From assembly GCF_001954195.1 (NCBI RefSeq), contig NZ_MBES01000021.1, positions 62,001 through 126,000 of the forward strand: 64,000 bases of DNA, read 5' to 3'. Made by a program: the position numbers and the translations under genes. The stretch comes from Mycobacterium sp. IS-1264. Its GTDB lineage: Bacteria > Actinomycetota > Actinomycetes > Mycobacteriales > Mycobacteriaceae. Positions within the stretch are counted from its first letter, which is position 1. Each line of letters begins with the position of its first letter. This document shows, one piece after another, positions 41,628 to 49,366 of the stretch. A model generated the notes under the pieces. The model saw only the letters and a list, made by a program, of their open reading frames with translations, made no database searches and was not told where the DNA came from.

Positions 41628-41726
41628 GTGTGGCAGGAATTGGTATGCCTCGCCTTCGGATGGGGCGCAGCCGCTGCGCTGGTTGGTTTTTGGTACTACG
41701 TGATGCGCGGCATCGGCACTTTCTAG
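41628..41726 (+). CDS. 32-residue single-span membrane microprotein
   Basis: GTG 41628 with GGAGG seven bases upstream opens a 32-codon frame: VWQELVCLAFGWGAAAALVG then FWYYVMRGIGTF. It is one hydrophobic span of about 22 residues with a Trp/Tyr belt, short tails and one Arg on the C-terminal side. It sits between the TetR gene and a second microprotein. The ribosome site, the tight spacing and the membrane character support a real gene, too short for routine annotation. Function unknown; perhaps a small subunit of the membrane proteins that follow. Confidence 0.65.
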   Translation: MWQELVCLAFGWGAAAALVGFWYYVMRGIGTF

Positions 41727-41743
41727 GGAAAGGGTGACCACCT

Positions 41744-41863
41744 GTGAACGAGAGGGAACGGCAGCGAAAGCGGGCACTGATCGTCTTTCAGATCTTCATC
41801 TACGGCTATCTGTTGCTCATGTTCGGCATCCAACTGTCGATGTGGGCGACCCGGAACTGGTAG
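41744..41863 (+). CDS. 39-residue single-span membrane microprotein
   Basis: GTG 41744 (AAAGGGTG upstream) encodes 39 residues: a strongly basic N-terminal VNERERQRKR, then ALIVFQIFIYGYLLLMFGI as one membrane span and a QLSMWATRNW tail. The positive-inside rule places the N-terminus in the cytoplasm. It ends eight bases before the next start, with AGGAGG directly after its stop. Together with the 41628 product it forms a pair of adjacent membrane microproteins. Confidence 0.65.
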   Translation: MNERERQRKRALIVFQIFIYGYLLLMFGIQLSMWATRNW

Positions 41864-41871
41864 GAGGAAAC

Positions 41872-42606
41872 GTGAATTCACCACTGGCCAACCGCCTTTC
41901 CGGCAGAAGCCAAGACACGGTCACTGCAGCCGTCCCATCGATGTCACTGGATGACCACCTGGAGCAGAGTCGCTCGGCGCAACGCCGCGCCGACAAGTGG
42001 CTGATAGCCGGGACGTTGCTGATGGGAGCCAACGTGCCGGGCATCTTCGGCCTGCCCTTGTTCCTGTACGGGTTGGCGTTGCTTCGGCGGGCGCTGAAAT
42101 CGGGCCTGTCGGTGCGCCCGATCATGGTCACGTTGATCGGCTACCTGGTCATCCTGGATGCGGGCCTCAACCTGCAGGGCTGGATCCTCGATATGGTCGC
42201 CAACCACACGCTCGTCTACCGGGTCCTATATACGGGATGGGGCAACGCTTTTGACGCCGGGTACTTCTGGCACTACAACCAGCTTTGGATCGGTGGGGCC
42301 AGCGCGCCGGGGGAGAAGGGTTGGGAAGTCGCCCTCATCCTGACCGTGTTTCCAATGCGCATCGCGGCGGCCATCGCTTTCCTGCAGATGAAGCGATGGG
42401 GCCACCAGTGGCTGCTGGTGACGTGTTGGTTCGGGGTGGTGATCTGGATCGGCTACGTGATGAACATGACCGTGTATGCCGATGTTCGTTATGCCGGAGT
42501 GGTTTTCCCGGTCTTGGGCTGGTGGATCTACGACATCATGTACATCACCCCGTTCCTCGCGATTCCGTATCTGCACACCGTCAATCGCGAAATCTTTTCG
42601 GACTAA
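41872..42606 (+). CDS. Polytopic membrane protein of unknown family
   Basis: A 244-residue protein starting at GTG 41872 with an excellent AGGAGGAAAC site. After ~45 hydrophilic residues come about six hydrophobic segments ([97 protein letters not shown]). A conserved-looking polar loop [16 protein letters not shown] lies between spans 2 and 3. No family recognised. It could be a membrane enzyme or transporter working with the LuxE/LuxC pair. Confidence 0.8.
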   Translation: MNSPLANRLSGRSQDTVTAAVPSMSLDDHLEQSRSAQRRADKWLIAGTLLMGANVPGIFGLPLFLYGLALLRRALKSGLSVRPIMVTLIGYLVILDAGLNLQGWILDMVANHTLVYRVLYTGWGNAFDAGYFWHYNQLWIGGASAPGEKGWEVALILTVFPMRIAAAIAFLQMKRWGHQWLLVTCWFGVVIWIGYVMNMTVYADVRYAGVVFPVLGWWIYDIMYITPFLAIPYLHTVNREIFSD

Positions 42607-42616
42607 GGAGAATCCA

Positions 42617-43066
42617 ATGATCACACCGGAGAGCGAGTCGCCGGATGTCGCCGCGACCGAGGACTTGCCCATGGGCACCACCAAAGAGTATGCGCGCCTG
42701 CACAAGTGGCTGAGGCGCGGCATCATGGTTTGTCTGGTCGGGCTCGTCATCGAGGGCGCCTTCACCCTGCCATTTTTGGCCGTCTGGTACGGCTATCCGA
42801 CCCTGAGCTTCCGCGACATCTGCAGTGAGCTGATGAAGGTGCGGTACAACAACGAGTCGCTGGAATGCCAGTACCCCTACCCGTTCCCCGGCCCACCGCT
42901 CCATGGCGCGCCGGAGGGCGCAGGCATCACCACGGCGAAGGACACATGGGGAATCCAACCCGTACCGCAATACCCACGGCTCGGGTTCCGTGAGCTGGTC
43001 AGAATCCACGACCAGCGCATTGCCCGGCAGCAAGCAGAGCGCAGCGCTGCGGCCCCACATCCCTGA
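42617..43066 (+). CDS. Single-span membrane protein of unknown family
   Basis: A 149-residue protein. Cytoplasmic N-terminus of ~36 residues with [13 protein letters not shown], one span ([25 protein letters not shown]), then an ~85-residue tail containing two cysteines ([20 protein letters not shown]) that would face the outside and could pair. Start ATG 42617 after AAGGAG, ten bases after the previous gene. A 64-bp gap follows, holding ATACA-atcgtg-TGTAC (43088-43103), a possible separate promoter/operator for the LuxE-like gene. Confidence 0.75.
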   Translation: MITPESESPDVAATEDLPMGTTKEYARLHKWLRRGIMVCLVGLVIEGAFTLPFLAVWYGYPTLSFRDICSELMKVRYNNESLECQYPYPFPGPPLHGAPEGAGITTAKDTWGIQPVPQYPRLGFRELVRIHDQRIARQQAERSAAAPHP

Positions 43067-43130
43067 CCCGAACGTCGGACAATAATATACAATCGTGTGT
43101 ACTTAATCCCGGTTCGACGAGGAGTCACGG

Positions 43131-44477
43131 ATGGCGTCTGCAACTGAACGGCTGGTGGAGTTGGTCGGGTCCAACGATTGCTTCGACATCCCTCCCGCCG
43201 ATTTGTTGCCTCTGCAGCTGGCAGCGGCCGACGAGCGGCTGCAGAGTCAGGCCGCGAGCATTCCGCTCTTGGCCAACCGCGCGGAATCGGGCGGGGTGAA
43301 AGAAATCAAAGAGCCCGCCGACCTGGTGCCCCTGCTCTTCGCCCACACCACCTACAAGACCTACGCGGAAGGATGGCTCAACGAGCGGCGCTGGGACCGG
43401 ATGGGCAAGTGGCTGGCCACGGTGTCGGCGCGTGGCGTGGAGGGCCTCGACACCGACGGGGCGCAGACGCTCGACGACTGGATCAAGCGGCTGGAGACCG
43501 TCGGCCACTATCTATCGTGTTCCAGCGGCACCACCGGGAAGCCGGCCATGCTGTCCTGCACCGAGGGCGACATCGAACTCTCGGCGCGGATCAACACCGA
43601 GGCGCTGTTGTGGGCAACCGGCCTCACCCGCGGCGAGGATCGCAAATTCCTCGGCTTGGGGCCGCAATTCGCCGCCCCCCGCGAGGACGCGATCCGGCAG
43701 GCCATGGTCGACTGCTTCTCGTCGCGATACCCGCCCTACCAGTTCGGGGACGGCGAGCCGATCACCGTCGGGTCGATGGTGGACATGATCACGTTGCGGC
43801 GCAAGCTGGCCGATGGCACCGCCCGCCCCAACGAGATCGCCGAGTTCGAACGCATCGCCGCGCAGCGGGCGAGCGATATGGATACCTCAGCGAAAAAGGC
43901 CATCGATGCGGTGATCGAGGCCCGCGACCTGCCCCTGTTGGCGACGGGTATGTTCGCCACCCTGTATCAGATCGCGGAGGGCATCCGCGCCAACGGCCAC
44001 GGCGGCGACGATTTCCATCCCAACAACGCGATGATGGTCGCCGGGGGTCTCAAAGGCGCTGCGCTACCCGAGAATTACCGCGAATACGTGCTGGGGACAT
44101 TCAACGTCGCCGAGGAGCGGCTGTACCACGCGTACAGCATGCGAGAGATCAACGCGACGTTCCCACTCTGCCATGCCGAGCGATACCACATCTCGCCCTG
44201 GGTGATGCTGCTGCCGTTGGACACCACCGGAGAGAAATTGCTGGATCCAGGTAACGGTGAGATCGAGGCCCGGGCAGCCTTTTTCGATGCGTCGATCGAC
44301 GGCCGCTGGGGTGGAGTGATCAGCGGGGACCGGGTCAGCGTCAGCCTCGCGAGATGCCCGTGCGGTCACCAGGGCCCGACCGTGGGCCGCGACATCACCC
44401 GCTACGCCGACCTGCCGGGCGGCGACAAAATCACCTGCGCAGGCAGTATCGACGCGTACGTGCGAGGAATCGCATGA
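43131..44477 (+). CDS. LuxE-like acyl-activating protein
   Basis: A 448-residue protein of the LuxE/PaaK-like adenylate-forming group. The nucleotide loop SCSSGTTGKPAM is at residues ~129-140, preceded by FAHTTYKTYAEGWLNERRW, a typical LuxE lead-in. LuxE activates a fatty acid as acyl-AMP and passes it to the LuxC reductase. It is longer than bioluminescence LuxE (~370 residues), and near the end has CPCGHQGPTVGRD, a possible metal or structural Cys pair. Start ATG 43131 follows GAGGAG; it overlaps the LuxC-like gene by 4 bp (ATGA). Confidence 0.82.
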   Translation: MASATERLVELVGSNDCFDIPPADLLPLQLAAADERLQSQAASIPLLANRAESGGVKEIKEPADLVPLLFAHTTYKTYAEGWLNERRWDRMGKWLATVSARGVEGLDTDGAQTLDDWIKRLETVGHYLSCSSGTTGKPAMLSCTEGDIELSARINTEALLWATGLTRGEDRKFLGLGPQFAAPREDAIRQAMVDCFSSRYPPYQFGDGEPITVGSMVDMITLRRKLADGTARPNEIAEFERIAAQRASDMDTSAKKAIDAVIEARDLPLLATGMFATLYQIAEGIRANGHGGDDFHPNNAMMVAGGLKGAALPENYREYVLGTFNVAEERLYHAYSMREINATFPLCHAERYHISPWVMLLPLDTTGEKLLDPGNGEIEARAAFFDASIDGRWGGVISGDRVSVSLARCPCGHQGPTVGRDITRYADLPGGDKITCAGSIDAYVRGIA

Positions 44478-45856
44478 CCACGTTGTCGGCGCCCCATTTC
44501 GTGCAGGGCGTCTTGGTCGAGGGTGACGCCGTCCGCCACCGATCGCGCGACCTCCGCGCCGACTTCGTCACCCCCGCAATCGATCTCGATGCCCTCGTAT
44601 TGCCACGATCGAAGCTTCCGCCACTGCTGGACGTGAAGCTGGCCGAAATCATCGACTTCCTGGTAGAGACCGGGGAACGCCTGCACCTGGATCGCAACCC
44701 GCATCTTCAGGAGTGCCTCGAAATGATCGCGGCCACCAATCCCCTGCCGCGGCGCGTCGTGGAGAACCTCTACCGCCAGGCCCCCTATTTCCTGAACAGG
44801 CAACTGCTGGAAAGCATCGTCGATTCGAACTTTGCCAACCGGGAGGCGCTCGACGGCTGGGTCGAGCGCGTCGACATATACGGCAATAAGGGCGCGGTCC
44901 GGGCCTTCCCACCGCGGATGGTGCACATGCTGGCGGGTAACGCCCCATCGGGGTGTGTGTCGTCGATCGCCCAGGGTGCGTTGGTCAAGGCGGTCAACCT
45001 CTTCAAGATGCCCTCGAGTGACCCGTTCACCACGGTCGCGGTGCTCCGCACGATGGCCGAAATAGATCCGAAACATCCCGTGGTGCGGTCGATGTCGGCG
45101 GTTTACTGGCAGGGCGGGGACACCGCGATCGAGCGCACCCTGTACCGGCCGCAGTACTTCGACAACATCGTCGCCTGGGGCGGCGGCGAGGCGATCAACA
45201 ACGTGATCGGGTACCTGGGACCCGGCATCCGGTTGATCTCGTTTGATCCGAAATCCTCGATCTCGATGATCGGTCGCGAGGCGTTCGACTCCGCGGACCG
45301 GATCGCCGAGGTGGCCGAGCGACTGGCCGCCGACACCACGGTGTTCAACCAGGAGGCCTGCCTGGCCAGCCGCTACGCCTTTGTGGAAGCCCGAGGGCCC
45401 CAGGTGGAATCGTTCTGCGCCAGGCTTGCGGAGCGCCTCGGCGTCGACCGTGAGTTCGCGTCCGCCGGCGGCCTGCCGCTATCGACCGAACGCCGCGAAG
45501 AACTCCAGGTGATGGAGGCGATGGGTGATCTGAAGGTCTGGGGCGGCTTCGATGGCCGCGGCCTGGTGATCCTGTCGGACAGCCCGGTCGAGTTCCAGCC
45601 CACCAACAAGACGTCGAATGTCGTGACGGTCGATTCGCTCGACGAAGCGGTGCGCTATGTCAACGTCGCCACTCAAACCATCGGCGTTTACCCGTACGAG
45701 CGGAAGGCACAGCTACGAGATCGGTTGGCCAGCGCCGGGGCTCAACGCCTGTGCCGCTTGGGAACTGCGAACGCTCACGTTCTGGGTAGTCCGCACGATG
45801 CCATGTATCCGCTGCAGCGATTCGTCCATTGGATGGGCGACGACGACATCGCATAG
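44474..45856 (+). CDS. LuxC-like acyl-CoA reductase
   Basis: A 460-residue LuxC-family reductase, related to aldehyde dehydrogenases but reducing an acyl thioester to aldehyde with NADPH. Features: HMLAGNAPSGCVSSIAQGALVKAVNLFKMPSSDPF (cofactor region), WGGGEAINN, and FNQEACLASR with nucleophile Cys296. ATG 44474 overlaps the LuxE-like stop. No luxA/luxB is present, so the aldehyde is not for light; it may feed the nitroreductase-like protein or the aldehyde dehydrogenases. The direction could also be reversed in vivo. Confidence 0.85.
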   Translation: MTTLSAPHFVQGVLVEGDAVRHRSRDLRADFVTPAIDLDALVLPRSKLPPLLDVKLAEIIDFLVETGERLHLDRNPHLQECLEMIAATNPLPRRVVENLYRQAPYFLNRQLLESIVDSNFANREALDGWVERVDIYGNKGAVRAFPPRMVHMLAGNAPSGCVSSIAQGALVKAVNLFKMPSSDPFTTVAVLRTMAEIDPKHPVVRSMSAVYWQGGDTAIERTLYRPQYFDNIVAWGGGEAINNVIGYLGPGIRLISFDPKSSISMIGREAFDSADRIAEVAERLAADTTVFNQEACLASRYAFVEARGPQVESFCARLAERLGVDREFASAGGLPLSTERREELQVMEAMGDLKVWGGFDGRGLVILSDSPVEFQPTNKTSNVVTVDSLDEAVRYVNVATQTIGVYPYERKAQLRDRLASAGAQRLCRLGTANAHVLGSPHDAMYPLQRFVHWMGDDDIA

Positions 45857-45866
45857 GTTGTCAGCC

Positions 45867-46520
45867 ATGACGGCAGCAAGCAGCGACATCTGGGAAGTGA
45901 TGTCGACCGCCAGGACGATTCGACGCTTCACCGACGAGCCGGTCGACGACGCCACGCTGGCCCGGTGCCTCGAAGCGGCACGGTGGGCTCCCTCGGGGGC
46001 CAACGCTCAAGGCTGGCGCTTCGTCGTGCTGAGATCACCCGAGCAGCGGGCCGTCGTGGCCAAGGCCGCGGCTCACGCGTTGGAAGTCATCGAGCCGGTA
46101 TACGGGATGACCCGGCCAGCCGCCGACGACAACAGTCGCCGGGCTCGCACCTACCGCGCGACCTACGAATTGCACGACCGAGCGGGCGAATTCGCCTCTG
46201 TCTTGTTCGCCCAACAGCACTATCCGACGGCGTCCGAACTCCTGCTCGGCGGTTCGATCTTTCCCGCCATGCAGAACTTTCTGCTCGCGGCCCGCGCGCA
46301 AGGATTGGGGGCATGCCTCACCAGCTGGGCCTCGTACGGCGGCGAGCAACTGCTGCGGGAAGCCGTCGGCATACCCGATGACTGGATGGTTGCCGGCCAC
46401 ATCGTGGTGGGCTGGCCGAAGGGCAAGCACGGGCCGCTTCGCCGCCGCCCGCTCGCCGAGTTCGTGAACCTGGATCGCTGGGGTGAGTCGGCAGGAGGCT
46501 TGGTCGCCGCGGTGACCTAG
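45867..46520 (+). CDS. Nitroreductase-family flavoprotein
   Basis: A 217-residue FMN-dependent nitroreductase-family protein: STARTIRRFTDEPV, AARWAPSGANAQGWRF (FMN-binding Ser-Arg and Ser/Asn), FPAMQNFLLAARAQGLGACLTSW and HIVVGWPKGKH. Families of this fold reduce nitro groups, quinones or enones, and some cleave rings. Start ATG 45867, ten bases after LuxC, weak ribosome site. It ends the cassette; the GAGAAT-type operator follows at 46643. Confidence 0.9.
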   Translation: MTAASSDIWEVMSTARTIRRFTDEPVDDATLARCLEAARWAPSGANAQGWRFVVLRSPEQRAVVAKAAAHALEVIEPVYGMTRPAADDNSRRARTYRATYELHDRAGEFASVLFAQQHYPTASELLLGGSIFPAMQNFLLAARAQGLGACLTSWASYGGEQLLREAVGIPDDWMVAGHIVVGWPKGKHGPLRRRPLAEFVNLDRWGESAGGLVAAVT

Positions 46521-46642
46521 GGTCGCCATGGCACCGGTACCCAACGTGCGCTCACGGCGAAATTTTGGGGCGGATTTCGCACTACGTGCACGTTCGGCGC
46601 AGCACGTCATACGCCATTTTCGAGATTACTACTTTCGCAAGA

Positions 46643-46657
46643 GAGAATGGTATTCTC
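46643..46657. promoter_or_regulatory. Perfect palindromic operator GAGAAT-GGT-ATTCTC
   Basis: Second perfect copy of the palindrome. It lies 32 bp upstream of the acyl-CoA dehydrogenase start (46690) and just downstream of a possible -10 (TACTTT, 46630-46635), a position suited to block transcription. A CGCAA / TTGCG pair flanks it. Confidence 0.75.
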
Positions 46658-46689
46658 GCGATTGCGGTTGACGACAGGAGGCGGCCCGG

Positions 46690-47688
46690 ATGCTCTTGGA
46701 ACTCGATGCCGATCAGCGGCTGTGGCAAAGCACGGTGCGCGATGTCGTCGCCAAGCAGTGCCCGCCGTCGCTGGTGCGCAGCGTCGCCGAGGACGGCGTG
46801 GATCCGAGCCCGCTGTGGAAGTCGTATGTCGACCAGGGCTGGACGGAGCTGAATGATCCGGCCGGCACGGTGGAGCTGGCGATCGTGCTCGAAGAGTTGG
46901 GCCGTGCGACCGATCCCACCCCGTTCCTGGCGACGATGAGCCAGTTCGCGCCGCTGGCCGCGGACCGGTTCGACCCGCACGAGTCGGGGACCGCCGTGCA
47001 CAACGGGGTGTCGGCGCATCGGAACTCCGACGGCTGGGTGTTGGACGGCACGGCACGACACGTCCTCGATGGCGATCGCGTCGATCGGCTGGCGGTGGTC
47101 ACCGACGCCGGGGTGTTCCTGGTGGCGGGTAATCAGGTATCCGTCCGGCGCTCTTCGGTTTTCGACCCGGTGCTGCACGTGGCCGACTTGTCCTTCGCCG
47201 GGATCCGGGTGTCCGAAGACGACCGGTTGACCGTTGACTCCGAGCGTGCCCACCATGTTGCGTTGGCGGGCATGGCAATTCACATCGTCGGCGCCTGTCA
47301 GCGCATCCTGGATCTGGTCCTCGAGCACGTCCGCAGCCGGCAGCAATTCGGCGTGCCGATCGGTTCGTTCCAGGCCGTCCAGCACAAGTGCGCCGACATG
47401 CATGTCGCCGTGGAACGCGCCCGCGCGCTCGCTTACTTTGCCGCACTGACGATCTCGGCCGACGATCCCCGGCGCCGGCTGGCCGCCGCCATGGCCAAAG
47501 CGTCGGCGGGGGAGTGCCAGTCGCTGGTATTTCGGCACGGCCTACAACTGCACGGCGCAATGGGATTCACCTGGGAGAACGACTTGCAGTTTGCGCTCAA
47601 GCGGGCCAAAGCGGGCGAGCTCATGCTCGGCGGCGCGGCGGAACATCGGGCGCGGATCGCAGAGGAATATCGTGCAGCTGACTTTTGA
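46690..47688 (+). CDS. Acyl-CoA dehydrogenase, short (heteromeric-type) subunit
   Basis: A 332-residue acyl-CoA dehydrogenase, shorter than a normal FadE (~380). C-terminal domain: RSRQQFGVPIGSFQAVQHKCADM, LHGAMGFTWENDLQFALKRAK. The conserved Y-E-G-T Glu is missing. Two consecutive divergent FadE genes of this kind form alpha2-beta2 enzymes in steroid side-chain breakdown (FadE28-FadE29 type), and this gene is followed with a 17-bp overlap by another FadE. Start ATG 46690 after CAGGAGG. Confidence 0.92.
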   Translation: MLLELDADQRLWQSTVRDVVAKQCPPSLVRSVAEDGVDPSPLWKSYVDQGWTELNDPAGTVELAIVLEELGRATDPTPFLATMSQFAPLAADRFDPHESGTAVHNGVSAHRNSDGWVLDGTARHVLDGDRVDRLAVVTDAGVFLVAGNQVSVRRSSVFDPVLHVADLSFAGIRVSEDDRLTVDSERAHHVALAGMAIHIVGACQRILDLVLEHVRSRQQFGVPIGSFQAVQHKCADMHVAVERARALAYFAALTISADDPRRRLAAAMAKASAGECQSLVFRHGLQLHGAMGFTWENDLQFALKRAKAGELMLGGAAEHRARIAEEYRAADF

Positions 47689-48847
47689 TCCCGACGTCGA
47701 AGCGTTTCGGGCGGAGTTCGCGGCTTTCCTCGACGAGAACCTCCCTCCCACAAGCGAAACCATGGAGCGTCCCCGTTCGGTTTCGCATATGCCGCAGTGG
47801 GCGCGTCGCTGGCAGCGGCTGCTGTTCGACAACGGCTGGCTGCTGCCCGGTCAGCCCCCCGAATTCGGCGGGCGCAACGCGACGGTCATTCAGCAATTCG
47901 TCCACCTCGAGGAACTGTGCAGGCGGCGGATCTACCACAGCTTCAACCCGCAGGGCGTGAATATCATTGCGGCATCGCTGTTGACGTTCGGCAGCGACGA
48001 ACAAAAGCGGCGATGGGCGGTGCCGATCCTGCGCGCCGAGATCACCGCCTCGCTCGGCATGAGCGAGCCCAGCGCCGGCTCCGATCTGGCGTCGCTACGA
48101 ACCCGCGCGGTACTTGACGGCGATCACTTCGTAGTCAACGGCCAGAAGGTGTGGACCTCCGGTGCCCACGACGCCGACGTGCTGTTGACTTTTGTGCGAA
48201 CCAATCCGGACGCGCCAAAACACAAGGGCATCAGCGCACTACTGATCCCGACCGACACCCCGGGCCTGGTGCGGCGGCCATTCCCGTCGATCTGCGCGGC
48301 CGACGACCTGGATTTCAACGAGGTGTTCTTCACCGACGTGCGGGTGCCGGCCGAAAACCTGGTCGGCGAGCTGGATCAGGGTTGGCGGGTTGCCAACGGA
48401 TCGCTGGGGCACGAACGCACCATGATGTGGTTGGGTTTCGCAGACCGTATGGACAATGCGATCGCCGATTTCCATCCCAGCACCGAGGTCGAACGCGACC
48501 AGTACGCGACCACGATCATGGACAAGCAGGCGCTACGCCTGTTGGGTTCCGTGGCCTTGGCCCGCGCTTCGCGGGGCGAAGACGACGTTGCCGCGATCTC
48601 GGTGCTCAAGCTGCTTGGGTCCGAGGCCGAGTTGCGCGGGATGGAGCTTGCCCTGCACAGCGCCGGATCCGACGGGCTCATCCACCCCGGCCAGACCGGC
48701 CCGTACGCGCCGATGAATCTCGACCACTATTTCGCCAGCTGGTTCGAGCGTTATGCCCGAAGCTTTTCCGGCACGATCGCGGGTGGCACTTCCGAGATCC
48801 AGCGGAACATCATTGCCCAACGCGTGCTCGGTCTGCCGCGCGGCTAA
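47672..48847 (+). CDS. Acyl-CoA dehydrogenase (second subunit of pair)
   Basis: A 391-residue acyl-CoA dehydrogenase: GMSEPSAGSDLASL, NGQKVWTSGAHDAD, AGGTSEIQRNIIAQRVLGLPRG. The residue before G-T in the last motif is Gly instead of the catalytic Glu; Glu of GHERTMMWLG may act as base, as in the isovaleryl-type enzymes. GTG 47672 is the start (AGAGGAAT just upstream), overlapping the previous gene by 17 bp. The two are predicted to form a heteromer. Confidence 0.93.
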   Translation: MQLTFDPDVEAFRAEFAAFLDENLPPTSETMERPRSVSHMPQWARRWQRLLFDNGWLLPGQPPEFGGRNATVIQQFVHLEELCRRRIYHSFNPQGVNIIAASLLTFGSDEQKRRWAVPILRAEITASLGMSEPSAGSDLASLRTRAVLDGDHFVVNGQKVWTSGAHDADVLLTFVRTNPDAPKHKGISALLIPTDTPGLVRRPFPSICAADDLDFNEVFFTDVRVPAENLVGELDQGWRVANGSLGHERTMMWLGFADRMDNAIADFHPSTEVERDQYATTIMDKQALRLLGSVALARASRGEDDVAAISVLKLLGSEAELRGMELALHSAGSDGLIHPGQTGPYAPMNLDHYFASWFERYARSFSGTIAGGTSEIQRNIIAQRVLGLPRG

Positions 48848-48866
48848 CCACGGCGGTCAGATGCGG

Positions 48867-49295
48867 CTACCACCGCACGAGCGAGAAGGGATACGTGTCT
48901 GTGCCCCCGGGTCCGCCGCCGCATCCCGTGTCATAGGTGGAGACCACCTGACCGGCCAGCGAGGCCGCATCCCACGTATAGACATCGTGGGACGGGAAGA
49001 ACTGGACCACGCAGCGCACGCCATCGGGCACGTCGACGGTCATGGTGTATTGGCCGTTGGACAGGTGAGCGTCTGCCTTCCACGGCGCCGCTTGCCCGTT
49101 GGGCTGGGGTACGGCTTGCATCGACACGCATCCCGGTGAGCGATCTCTGCACGGTCGAATCGCCCAAATCCAGACGTGGCCAGGATCGCGGTTGGTGAGC
49201 ACCCGGTAGTTGCCGACCAGCATGTCTGCGTGGGCGGTGGGCGCAAGAGTGAGCCCGGCCGTGGCAAGCGCAATGGCTACTGCAAACCTCTTCAC
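48867..49295 (-). CDS. Secreted protein with conserved cysteines
   Basis: A 142-residue exported protein. GTG 49295 (KRFAVAIALATAGLTLAPTAHAD, signal peptide with AHA-D cleavage) is preferred, preceded by GGGAGA at eight bases; longer readings place residues before the signal peptide. Mature part has about four cysteines (IRPCRDRSPGC, RCVVQFF, YDTGCGGG) and strands (YRVLTNRDPGHVWIWAIR). Similar secreted mycobacterial proteins are common and of unknown function. It is convergent with the acyl-CoA dehydrogenase, 19 bp apart. Confidence 0.82.
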   Translation of the reverse strand: MKRFAVAIALATAGLTLAPTAHADMLVGNYRVLTNRDPGHVWIWAIRPCRDRSPGCVSMQAVPQPNGQAAPWKADAHLSNGQYTMTVDVPDGVRCVVQFFPSHDVYTWDAASLAGQVVSTYDTGCGGGPGGTDTYPFSLVRW

Positions 49296-49366
49296 GGATG
49301 CGTCTCCCATCTCTGCGCACACGCTGGGCACTGAATATAACGCCAGGACACGCTGCCCTGGAAGGC

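Noticed and set aside
41734..41871. N-terminal extension of the 41872 membrane protein
   Set aside because: The extended frame would overlap the 39-residue microprotein; GTG 41872 has a near-perfect AGGAGG site.
43131..45856. LuxE/LuxC pair as part of a luciferase (light) system
   Set aside because: No luciferase alpha/beta subunits or flavin reductase of that type in the window.
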